Assembly (NCBI RefSeq): GCF_002999335.1
Contig: NW_020312165.1
Coordinates: 1 to 58,813 of the forward strand
DNA: 58,813 nucleotides
Source of the DNA: Cyclospora cayetanensis
Lineage: Eukaryota > Apicomplexa > Conoidasida > Eucoccidiorida > Eimeriidae
Direction: 5' to 3'
Made by a program: the position numbers and the translations under genes. The stretch's first letter is position 1. Each line of letters starts with the position of its first letter. Shown piece by piece: positions 15,201-24,297 of this stretch. The notes beneath the pieces were generated by a model. That model was not told where the DNA came from and did no database searches. It saw only the letters and a program-made list of their open reading frames with translations.

Positions 15201-18200
15201 TGGCAGCGTCTGGATCAGCGAGAAGGATGAAAGCAGCCTCGGAGGTAAGGCCTTCCAGAGACACCCCGAAAGGACTACCTACGCCGACTTCCTGACCAGA
15301 GTAGATAAGGGATACTGGGGAGGGTGCGTCGGCTGCAAGCAGGCGTAAGACGCGGTCTGCCACGCAGCACATGGCAGCAGCTACCAGCAGCCGCTGCCCT
15401 TCAGTTGTGCGGCAGCTCCTAATAGAGAAGCAGCAGCAAACAAAGTGGCGAGCTGCTGACAGCAGCAGCCGCATGCACTCGATCTGCGTGCTGCGGGAGA
15501 CAGTCGCGCTGCCCCAGAAGCACCGTGGGCTCTCGGGAGGCGCCGATAGAGGTAGCGGCAATGGCAGCACCTGCAGCAGGAAAGAGCAGCAAAAGGACGC
15601 GTGCAAGCCACTGCTCGCTCTGGAGAAAGCAAAAAGGCAGGCACCAAGGCAAGAAGGGGAGAGGCCACAGCACAGGGCAGCGAGGAGGAGAGAAACGGCA
15701 TCTGCCAAGAAACGCGCAGGCACCCCTAGAAGGGGCAGAGAAAGGCAATCTCCACGTGAACAGCGGCGCACCGCTTTTTACCTCCTCCTCCTTTGTCTGT
15801 GAGGCCACTAGGCCTCCGCGCAGCACAGCCATGAGTGCCGGCAGAGCGTGCACGCAGGTTTCACGCGAGAGAAAGAACGAGAAAACGAAGGAGAAAACGA
15901 ACGAAAAGACCAGACAAACAAGAAGCACCGCTGTGTGCGCAAGGCCAGGCATACGGCAGGCTGGTGGAGGTACCTTGAGGAAGAGATACGCCAGCATCTG
16001 GAATCGAAACTCGTAAGAATGATGCAAAGTGTCTCTCTGATTCTCTAGGAGGGCGCATGCGTCTACGGCGGAACGAAGGCGCAGGACGGCGTCCTCAACG
16101 GAAGCCACAGGAGCAGCAGCAGCCGCAATATCCACAGGCAGCAGCAGACGCTGAGGAGAGGCGGCGGAAACATTCTGCGCAGGCCCAATCTCGCGCACTC
16201 TGAAACTGCCAAAGAGTGGAAACTCTAAGCAGCCGCAAGGTGCTGCTCTTGATGCAGCGTCACGTGTGGCAGCAGCCGCTGCTGCAGTGCCACCCTCAGC
16301 AGCAGCGGCGGCAGGCGGAGGCGCTAAAAGGGCATTCGAGAAGACGGATGGATGAAGACTGCAAGAACCCTTCCCGAAGCCCCTCGTGTTTAGGGAGGAA
16401 TGAGTCCTCTGAAGAGAAAGGAGGTTCGCATCCGTCTCTTGAAAGCGCTGGAAGTGATGAGGCTGCAAGGCCTCTCCCCCCTGCGGAGCGTCAGCCTGCA
16501 GCCAGGCACGTAAGCTCGCCTTGAGCGCGAGCTGTCTCCTTGCGGCTTCCAGGAGCAAACTGCTGCTGCGCGACAGCGCGTAGGCTGCGCTGCCGTTCGG
16601 AGGAAGCTTCGAGAGATGAGACGAGAAGAGGCAGCAAACAGCCCACTGCAACAACACGTGGCAGTTGAAGGCTTCACTCGCTGACAGCCCTTGAGCTCTG
16701 CAGCGGGAGACCATAGCGCAGTATGGAAGCAGAGAGTTGACAGTCCACAGGGGGCCGCTATATACACACATATACATATATAGCAGGGGAGCATGGAGGC
16801 AGAAGTGGGCTTTTTGCGCGTGCTAGCATGCAGGAGCAGTGCCACTGCGAAGCCCACGCGGCTAGGAACTGCTGGCTGCAGCTGAAAGCGAACTGCGTGC
16901 AAAGCCTGCCAACACTTTGGGCTGCGTGTGTGTGTGGAGAACGCCAGAGGTCGCAAGGCGCTCAGAAGGAATGAGTGAAGGGAAGACTGGAGGGCAACAA
17001 CAGGGGCGCAGGAAGGAGCAAACAAGTGGGCGAAAGCGCAGCCGCGAGGAGCGCAGAAGTCGCAGTAAGCGGAAGAAAACTCCGCACCAAGACACACAGG
17101 AGGGGGCATATACGCGAAGAGGAGAGTCACACCAACTGCAGCAGGGAAGGGAGTAATGCAGTGCAGCCTAACCGCAGCAAGAAATGCAGCGCAGCCTCTG
17201 CCGCTGTAACAGCACTTCCAGACTCTCTAGGAGAGGGCGCAGGCAGCCAGAAGCCTCCGAGCGTCGATGGTCTTGCTGCAGCCAGTGCGCGAGGCTGCGC
17301 CTCCTCCTGATGCGTGGAGGCAGCCAAACTGACGATGCCCCTGTGCCGTCCCGAAGCGTCTCCTGCTGTTGCTGCAGCGCGTGTCGCTGCAGCGCCCTTG
17401 TAGAGAAGAGGATTTACACCTCGAGGACAGGGAGGAGCTCCTTCTGCAGGTTCTAACAGCCAGTTGTGCAGCAGAGGCTTGCAATTGAGGTGTGGCAGCA
17501 CTGCGGTGTACAGCGAGTGCAGGTTTGTGCGTGCGGGACGCAGCAACAGCCGCAAGGCGAAGAACCAGAAGGAAGAATGCAGCAAATGGTCGGGCAGCAC
17601 GTCTTCCAACACCAACAGCGCGTCTCGCAGTACACAGCCTGAGCGCAAAAACAGAGACAGCCCTATTTCGAGGAGTGCCTGCAGGTGTTGTTGCTGCCGC
17701 TGCTGCGTCGGAGCTTCTTGCTGCAGGTATGGATGGCATCTGAAGGCCGCTCGCCTTGCTTTTCTGCGCATGCGCTGGAGACAGAGACAGCTTTTAGGGC
17801 GCAAACGTTTTCCCCGTGAATTCTACCTGGAGACGGGCACTTCTCGATTGCATAGGCGTGGTACTCTGAGCCATAGCCCGAAGAGTTGATGAGCGCAACT
17901 GTAAATCTCCGCCTGCTGTGCAGCTGCCCGTCCATGTAGTTGCCCGTTCCGCCTTCCACAAAGGCATCTGCTGCTGCAACGGCAGCAGAGCCAGCTGCTG
18001 CTGCAGCGCTGCCTTCAGGGTGTCGGTACACCACAAACAAAAAGTGAACAGGAGGCATTTCGTCATCCAGACGAACGCCTCCTGGAATGAACGCAAAGCC
18101 ACCAGGACCTAGAGCCTTCAGCCTGAGCATAATGCAAACCTTCAGATGGACTTGAGGAGCGCTCAGGCGCGCAGCAGTGCCAGGAGACACGGAAAAGCGA

Positions 18201-18772
18201 ACCCCCCAGACAGCATCACTCTGTCGGAGTTTACAGCCTACGGTGACAGCCAGCCCTTCTTACAGGGAACACGACCTTAGGAACGAGAGCTGGTCTACTG
18301 TTAGGTGGCCTCAAATTTACTTTGAAGTAATCTCCGTAAGAAACCCTATGAGACGTTGAGGACTGGGCAACTCCTCTGCCTCCAAGTCTTGCAGCCTTAG
18401 CCACAACCCAGCGTCCGCTTCCCTCAAGCAAGAAAAACATTCTTCGAGAACTCCCCTTACGCGGGGAGAGAGCATTGGGGGGGGAGGCTGAGGGGGCCCT
18501 CCTCCTGCAGGCCCAGGGTCCTTGACTGCGTCACCTCCATTCTCTAAGAGCAACCCCACCAACTTCTGGATGAACTTAAGCGCCCTTGGTATGCTGCTAG
18601 CGGCACTGCTGCTGCAGGGTAGCGCTGAAGGAGCGAATCCCAATTGCTGCTGCAGAGCAAAAGCCGCAGCTTCAGGCCACTGCCACGGAGGGGGGCCCCC
18701 CGGGATAGGGGCCCCTCCTTTGCCGGAGGCAGGCGGGGGGGGGGGCTGGGTAGCGACGTCCCCCATGGACAT
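1..18772 (-). CDS. Giant multi-exon DUF3638/DUF3645-family protein, 3'-truncated by window edge
   Basis: Seen: fifteen exons join with matching phase: 16697-15974, 15570-14717, 14248-12001, 11799-11620, 11128-10576, 10207-9645, 9286-8763, 8436-8001, 7261-5639, 4730-4272, 3967-3499, 3285-2299, 1878-1371, 1100-860 and 596-406. They encode about 3,520 residues. Known: very large proteins of this kind with DUF3638 and DUF3645 segments occur in fungi, oomycetes and apicomplexans. Some fungal members are labelled ubiquitinyl hydrolase, but the activity is not established to my knowledge. Inferred: the P-loop and acidic motif suggest a nucleotide-dependent machine. The N-terminus lies upstream of 16,697 and is only partly resolved; the last exon is left of position 1 or hidden near the 104-236 microsatellite. 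Poly-Ala, poly-Ser and poly-Leu runs from CAG-type repeats interrupt conserved stretches. It is divergent from the secreted-protein gene at 19,313, with 540 bp between. Confidence 0.8.
104..236. repeat. (GA)n/(CT)n microsatellite
   Basis: Near-perfect GA dinucleotide array on the plus strand, about 130 bp, interrupted by AAAGAGAGAAA and CAG. It lies downstream (in transcription sense) of exon 596-406 and is therefore probably in an intron of the giant minus-strand gene, where it reads CT. Positions 1-103 and 237-405 show no recognised coding exon. Confidence 0.9.
406..3967 (-). CDS. DUF3638 core exons: P-loop, DEVDEV motif and LNLxREWL motif
   Basis: Five exons (3967-3499, 3285-2299, 1878-1371, 1100-860, 596-406) carry the best conserved part of the giant protein. 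Exon 3285-2299 has SLCHQMIMGSGKTTVV, a Walker A-like loop, followed by LLADGKRLVVSVVPPALL and RGIVITTPTAIKSF. Exon 1878-1371 has RAGVLIIDEVDEVLQPLKSE, a Walker B-like acidic cluster. Exon 1100-860 has TPHLLLLSPVWYQDHLKPLL, and exon 596-406 has LKTLNLAREWLCSLLPHALQ, both typical of the family. Donors are GTAAGA (3499), GTCAGC (2299), GTGAGT (1371), GTAAGT (860) and GTGCGT (406). The order P-loop then DEVDEV resembles a helicase-like nucleotide-binding core, but no other helicase motif was identified. An Ala-rich CAG-encoded run of about 20 residues sits after DEVDEV. Confidence 0.85.
1990..2222. repeat. Minisatellite, about 52-bp unit, 4-5 copies
   Basis: Units contain ACGCAGCAAAGACAGGAGAA followed by GAGCTGTCAAGGGGAGACAG and a variable GA tract. 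The array lies in the intron between exons 3285-2299 and 1878-1371 of the giant gene. Length differences between copies come from the GA stretch. Confidence 0.85.
3986..4100. repeat. Minisatellite, 27-bp unit, 4 copies
   Basis: Four tandem copies of a unit resembling GTGGAGAATCAACACGATAG plus AGGTCAT. The first and last copies carry GTGGACAGTC instead of GTGGAGAATC. The array is inside the intron between exons 4730-4272 and 3967-3499. It makes short spurious open frames on both strands. Confidence 0.85.
4272..9286 (-). CDS. DUF3638-family protein, middle exons
   Basis: Exons 9286-8763, 8436-8001, 7261-5639 and 4730-4272 join in phase. Recognisable family segments are GLLPYCLLEDFEFWVC and QTLVNLMLAPDQSPLGHL in the first exon, then the junction IELPR|LGVSFKAV, then CEQHAGLFLASGNI and LQPSLLLSNDEGELFLLI in the second. 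The third contains RSFLFIPTVASGLYVLLLRY, a hydrophobic family motif, and a Ser homopolymer of about 20 residues encoded by CTG/AGC repeats. The 1,623-nt third exon is the second longest of the gene. Introns here hold three large repeats (4.75-5.5 kb, 7.35-7.74 kb, 8.58-8.72 kb). An alternative donor a few codons after IELPR would read into the poly-Leu repeat and was rejected because the phase then fails. Confidence 0.8.
4750..5515. repeat. Intronic minisatellite, 35-39-bp unit, about 19-20 copies
   Basis: The unit is TTTATGGATAAGAGAGAGAA followed by AGAGACATTGCGCATGTGC. Copies differ in GA number and in ATTGCG/GTTGCG/ATCGCG and TTTATGG/TTCATGG/TTTATGA variants. It fills most of the 908-nt intron between exons 7261-5639 and 4730-4272 of the giant gene. 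The open frames it creates (MCFMDKRERE on plus, LSLIHKAHAQCL on minus) are repeat artefacts. Confidence 0.95.
7351..7738. repeat. Purine-only repeat block, GAAGAG/CAAAAG type
   Basis: About 390 bp of imperfect GAAGAGGAA, GAGCAAAAG and GAGCAAGAG hexamers on the plus strand with almost no T. It lies in the intron between exons 8436-8001 and 7261-5639, so the sense strand of the gene is nearly pure pyrimidine and G. It yields Glu/Lys-rich open frames on plus and Leu/Phe-rich ones on minus, neither believable as protein. Confidence 0.9.
8583..8722. repeat. (AGAAGC)n/(AGCAGC)n trinucleotide repeat
   Basis: About 140 bp of AGAAGCAGCAGAAGAAGCAG-type repeat, in the intron between exons 9286-8763 and 8436-8001. 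On the sense strand it is a CTGCTTCTT run, which would read as poly-Leu if retained. Confidence 0.85.
9645..16697 (-). CDS. DUF3638-family protein, N-proximal exons
   Basis: Exons 16697-15974, 15570-14717, 14248-12001, 11799-11620, 11128-10576 and 10207-9645 are in phase. Exon 14248-12001 (749 codons) is the longest and includes LLLQFLTAPYLRIPLLLQFF followed by VLQQVLAAALFEPWHF, a clear family signature, then about 250 residues dominated by Ala, Ser and Gly runs from GCT/GCA repeats. Exon 11799-11620 (60 codons) reads TAELSLRQNHMQLLGAW and ends DLDHD-like at a GTAAGA donor. Exon 10207-9645 includes APLVLKEVLFVRSPPGVFVF. Several acceptors lie in a GCTGCAG context, so trinucleotide repeats and splice sites overlap. 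An apparent open frame that continues from 14248 to 14430 is intronic CA-repeat, not coding. Confidence 0.75.
10283..10455. repeat. GA-rich repeat with a duplicated 20+ bp block
   Basis: GAGAGAAAGGGAAAGAAA-type purine repeat in which ATATGCACCTACCGAGAGAG occurs twice (about 10,277 and 10,366), showing a segmental duplication of about 90 bp. It lies in the intron between exons 11128-10576 and 10207-9645. Confidence 0.8.
11239..11347. repeat. Minisatellite, 16-bp unit, about 7 copies
   Basis: Tandem GAGACGATCCCCAATA, drifting to GATGGAGACGATCCCC and GATAAAGACGATCCCT at the right end. It sits in the intron between exons 11799-11620 and 11128-10576. A short AGCT tetranucleotide run follows at about 11,580-11,602, just outside exon 11799-11620. 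Confidence 0.85.
14270..14440. repeat. CA/TACA repeat
   Basis: ACACATACATAC-type repeat with embedded ATATAT and a TGCATGCA at about 14,310. It lies in the intron between exons 15570-14717 and 14248-12001. It is one of the few intronic repeats here that is not strongly purine/pyrimidine asymmetric. Confidence 0.8.
17173..18772 (-). CDS. Probable N-terminal exons of the DUF3638-family gene, structure unresolved
   Basis: Three coding-like blocks lie upstream of exon 16697. One at about 17,730-17,173 reads LQALLEIGLSLFLRSGCVLR and could end at a GTTAGG donor after LHFLLR, which gives the right phase for the next exon. One at about 18,255-17,840 reads SDAVWGVRFSVSPGTAARL and LRLKALGPGGFAFIPGGVRL and has a GTAGAA donor after EKCPSPG. 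One at 18,772-18,321 begins MSMGDVATQPPPPPASG with two in-frame ATGs and ends at a GTAAAT donor. I could not make the phases of the last two blocks agree, so the true start and at least one border are uncertain. The proline-rich leader is low complexity. Confidence 0.45.
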
Positions 18773-19312
18773 ATTCCTGTTCGAAGGAATATGCTTCTGT
18801 CCACATGGGGCACCACGGGACCCCTAAAGCCCTTAAGAAGAAGATCGAGATCCCTAGTTGGAGGGTTCCCGCCGACCAGCGCAGTTGCAGCAGCTACAGA
18901 AGCAGCAGCAGCCGCAGACGAATCAGTTGAACGCAAGACAGCATTTCACATAAAAGCAGGGGAAGATCACTTGTCGCTGCCGCTGCAGCTATTACTGCAA
19001 CGCAGCCGACTTGCAGGTTCAGTATCAGGGGGCCCCCAAGAACCACTGTCGTCACTGGCCATGGGGCCCCTGGCCCCTCTGTGAACCAATGAATGGGAAA
19101 GGGAGAAGCTTAAAAACACTCATTTAGGACGGAATGCGCTGGGTGTGATCCCTAAGGGTCCTGTCTTGCTGCTGCTGCGGCCGTCCTGCACCCCAGCCCT
19201 GTGCTACAGCAGCAGCTGCTGCGGCTTTTCATGTGCCTGCTGCAGCTGTTGCAGAAGGGCCGCTGCTGTCCATTCTGCCTAGAATACAGGTGCTAAAGTG
19301 TACATATAGAGA
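18773..19312. promoter_or_regulatory. Shared 540-bp region between divergent genes
   Basis: The giant gene starts leftward at or near 18,772 and the secreted-protein gene starts rightward at 19,313. The interval contains GGGGGCCCCC-type palindromes (about 19,030 and 19,065), CTGCTG runs and no convincing open frame. It could serve as a bidirectional promoter; no specific factor site was identified. Confidence 0.3.
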
Positions 19313-20482
19313 ATGAATATGTTTTCCCGCGAAGTCCACCTCCCTGAGACTCCTTATGAGAGGGCCCCCAGCCCACTACGTCTCCTGCCCCAGCGCTTGT
19401 TGGCATTGCTGCTGCTTTTGCTGCTATTAGCACCAGTGGAGTGCCTCTTAGACAAAGCCACGAGAGAGAAGCTACAGCAGAGCAGGGCTTCCCAGCTGCT
19501 GTGGACAGACTCTATCACTGTCTCTTCTAAGTGGAGGCGATACGACTTTCCTGCAGTAGTGGATAAGCCTGGGGTCTTGCTGGGGCCCCCTCGGGGGACA
19601 CTAGAGGGCATATCCAAAGGGCTCCTACCTAGGCAGGTGTTTGTAGCAGTTAGGGGACTAGATGCAACTGGGTTCTGGCACAAACTCACCAGCCCGTGCC
19701 CGGCAAGAGCAAGAGTCGCCTCCAAGGGAGAAAACACCCCGCCGTCCTCAGAGCAGGAAAAGGAGGAGATAAAGGAGACCGTCTCCTTGTTAGTTACGAG
19801 CAGTTTCGCAGTAACAGACGGCAGCGGCCGAAAAATATGGAGGGCTCGGATAACAGCACCAGGAGACAGAGATCCTTATGAGGCAGACAAGGCTTTGGGG
19901 CCGCTTGCCTTCGCGGTGCTCCAACAGCAGAGACGCACCTTCCTGCAGCTTCTGTATCTGGATAATATCTTTGCTCACAGAAGGGCTCCTTTTAGAGACA
20001 GTCCTCCCGGCCTAGATAACAGGAGCCCTTCTCCTGCTGCCGACACAGCGACAGGGCAGCAACCTGTAGAACATACAGAGGAGTGCGAAGTCTTTTCCCC
20101 CTTTGGGGATAACATAGCGGCGACTGTCTCCTCCCACAGCTCGCTGCGCTTGCAGGGGCTTCCCTTTCTTTTCTGGTTAGACCTGCTGCCTGCAAGCCTT
20201 ACGCAGTTCAAGGGGCACCAAGTGACAGGGGGAAGGGCAACCCTTTCGCCTTCTAGCCCTATTGCCGTCGTTAGCTTTCCTCCTAGCCGCTTTGCAAAGG
20301 CCCCTGAGGTATTCTTGCAATTGAGGGCCGGTGGGGCCCCCGCCCTTGGACATACGCGACTGCTGGAGGTCACCCCCCAAAGCGTTGTGGTGTACATACA
20401 CCCAGACCACTGCGGGTCACCAGAGAACATCACTACAAATCCGTATGATGAAATTGATTGGATGGCTTGGCTACCCATCTAG
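19313..20482 (+). CDS. Intronless secreted protein with H-type-lectin-like C-terminus
   Basis: 389 aa. It starts ATG AAT ATG, then a signal-peptide-like segment at about residues 24-44 (RLLALLLLLLLLAPVECLLD) preceded by an unusually long, basic n-region. The C-terminal 75 residues, VSFPPSRFAKAPEVFLQLRA through a closing DEIDWMAWLPI, follow the H-type lectin pattern: an F-x-P-P-like opening, a central strand with VTPQSVVVYI and a final hydrophobic WMAW. An earlier LPRQVFVAVRGLDATGFW may be a second, degenerate copy. The C-terminal module has one Cys (HPDHC). No GPI or transmembrane C-terminus is visible. H-type lectins bind sugars, with N-acetylgalactosamine the usual ligand; whether this one does is inference. 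It has no introns, unlike every other gene here. Alternative: an unrelated beta-sandwich secreted protein. Confidence 0.65.
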   Translation: MNMFSREVHLPETPYERAPSPLRLLPQRLLALLLLLLLLAPVECLLDKATREKLQQSRASQLLWTDSITVSSKWRRYDFPAVVDKPGVLLGPPRGTLEGISKGLLPRQVFVAVRGLDATGFWHKLTSPCPARARVASKGENTPPSSEQEKEEIKETVSLLVTSSFAVTDGSGRKIWRARITAPGDRDPYEADKALGPLAFAVLQQQRRTFLQLLYLDNIFAHRRAPFRDSPPGLDNRSPSPAADTATGQQPVEHTEECEVFSPFGDNIAATVSSHSSLRLQGLPFLFWLDLLPASLTQFKGHQVTGGRATLSPSSPIAVVSFPPSRFAKAPEVFLQLRAGGAPALGHTRLLEVTPQSVVVYIHPDHCGSPENITTNPYDEIDWMAWLPI

Positions 20483-22306
20483 GGATACGCCGTCGAACAG
20501 TGTATCGGCAGCATGGCACCTTCCAGAGCACGAAGGTTCAACGCCACCAGGCACCCCCACAAGCGAATTCGATTTCCTGTCTCCGCTGCAGTCCCGAGAG
20601 CTCCTCTCAGTGCCCAGGGCTATTTGACGGCCCTGGTGTAATACAGCGTAGCTAGTAACAGATGGCGCCCTCCATGAACCAGCCACCTCGGTGATCTGCA
20701 CCAACGCCCTTCGACAGCAAGCCGCTTGACCCCGCAATAACTCAAGCAGCCTTTCCCTAGCCTCTTGTAACCCTCAAGTGCAGCTCAGGAAAACTGAGCA
20801 CTGCAGCAAGCATGCCTTCCTAGTATATTAAAGCACGTGCCAACCGACAGACTGCCTGCTGCTTCAAAAGTAGGGTGCTGCTTTGTGGATCCCTGCCCGT
20901 AGAGGGGCAAGCACCGCACATAAAACATGGCGTTTATCGGTTAAATACGCAGATGGGCTCAGCCCACACAAACGCATATTTGGGAGCTATACATAAAGGC
21001 TGAACCACACAGAGACAGTAACAGAGAAGGCCTGTATAACAGATGACAACTGCACTGGATGCAAGTTTTCATTGGACTGCGTTCACGGGAGGTCTCTTGT
21101 ACATGCATGTGCTTTGTCTGTGGTAATTTTAGCTTCCAAAGTAGGGCTTCTGGCTTTTCAAACAATGGCCGCGTGTCTCTGAGAGTCCCCTTCTGTGCTG
21201 GGCTCCGCATGTCCCATCCGTCCCATTTTTTGTTTCGTTCTCAGCCCACTCTGTCCCTAGCAGAGTAATTTTCCCTGCCTTTCGCAGTCTCTGTCAAGCG
21301 CTACTTCTGTCTGTAGGTCTGTCTCTACTTGATCTCTCTGTGAACTTAGGCCTTAGATTTTTCTATTCGAATGAGCTAACCTAGAAGAATGAAGAAACGG
21401 CACAAGAGAATGTGTCGAGGGAAGGAGATGAGGCGGTCCTCCATGCAAGCGGAGAAAACGCCAGACACTACCGACTGACAGACAAAGGGTGGCACGTGAG
21501 TTGCTTCCCTTGCAAAACGAGCATGGACACTCTTGGCAAATTGAACAGCTTGTCAGGTGACAGAGTAGCAAGTTGCAGAAGATACAGCTGCTGCTAAGGT
21601 CTGCCAGACCCTATACCGGAGAATTAGGAAGGCTCTTGGGGGGGCCCCACAGTGGCTTTCCGCGTCAGCTGTTTGTTCTTAAAGGGAATGTGGCCGCTGC
21701 GCCTTGAGGGTCTAACCAGGGCCCAACGCGTAATGCAATCATACAGGAACCTGCAGGACAAAAGGCAGCAACTACAGTGTTTTCCTATCATCAACAAGGC
21801 ATTCGCCTGTGTATCGCCGTACAACACTTATGCATGTCTACCTGCCTGGATCGCCGTTTCATCTCCGACCTGTCGGATTCCTTGACAACTGCATTTGGGC
21901 GAGGCTTACTTTGGAGTCACCAAAGAAGCGTGCTTTTGTCCGTGAGTAGCAGCAACAACGTCCTCGTTGCGGCTCGCCAGCCGCCTGCAGCAAAAAGTAG
22001 CAATGCAGAACTTGACGGCAAGGCTTTCCGAGTAAATACGGACTTTGCGAGGAAACCGAAGCTATGCGGGGCTAAAATTGTGCGTACGACAGTGCTGAAA
22101 GAAGCATTACGCCTCACGAGAACCACTCATGAATAAAGGAAGATGCAGAGGCGGAAAGACCTTCTATAGAAGATGGGCAGGACTGGAGGGCACATCCAGT
22201 TTGGGGAGAAACAAGACAAAGGAGGAAAAGGAATTCTATGCATAGAGGTGAAACGAAATATACGGCAATCGACATAAAAGGCATAGGCATAGGATGTGTT
22301 AAGAAC
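20483..22306. other. Intergenic, no gene recognised
   Basis: Short open frames on both strands lack family resemblance and clear splice structure. Simple repeats are scarce. 3' exons of the BRCT-type gene at 22,307 may lie here, since its last recognised exon ends at a weak donor. Confidence 0.4.
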
Positions 22307-22844
22307 CTTCTGAGCGCATGAGCCTCGGGGAGTGCCTCATCGCAGATGACGACGTAATCCGCATTGTCTCCTTTGGGGGCAAGTACACCGTTGCCGATCG
22401 CCACCAGCGTCCTGGAGAATAAGCAAGTAGCCGTTCACAAAATCAAAAACGCACATTCTTAAATCTAAATCTGGACCCTAAGAATCCTCAAAGACGCATC
22501 ACCAGCAACTGCACGGGGACCATCAGCAATAGGATACCTCATTAGGTGAGCCTCCTTTGTCTGGCCGCAAACAAAGAACTCGTGACCTGCAAACAGCCGC
22601 GCCTCTGCAAGCTCCTGCCGCACCACCAGAGACGGAATGCCGCCCTCTGTGTATTCTTGCCTGAAGAAACAAGAGCGGCAACAGCCCAGGAGCACGCGAC
22701 AACAGACAGCCGAGTCGGCATAGGGTCTTGCGCGAGACATCCGCTAAGAAACGACAGCAGCAGTCCACGCAGAGGCACAGCACACTCCCCAGCTGCCGTG
22801 TACTCGCGGTAGGGCCCAAAGAGCAGAAAGCCGCGCGCAGTCTC
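22307..22844 (-). CDS. Probable BRCT-domain protein, partial
   Basis: Two exons, 22660-22538 and 22411-22307, splice in phase (AG|GTATCC donor, CTCCAG acceptor). The joined domain begins ELAEARLFAGHEFFVCGQTK (first beta strand and helix), continues HLMRTLVAIGNGVLAPKGDN (helix, the usual Gly-Gly position occupied by GNG) and ends ADYVVICDEALPEA (third strand). This matches the beta1-alpha1-beta2-beta3 order of a BRCT repeat. A further upstream exon, 22844-22786 (ETARGFLLFGPYREYTAAG), joins in phase but has no recognised domain. The exon end at 22307 uses GTTCTT, a weak donor, so the 3' end is uncertain. BRCT proteins act in DNA repair and replication by phosphopeptide binding; the specific role cannot be read here. 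Confidence 0.45.
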
Positions 22845-24297
<1,453 letters not shown>

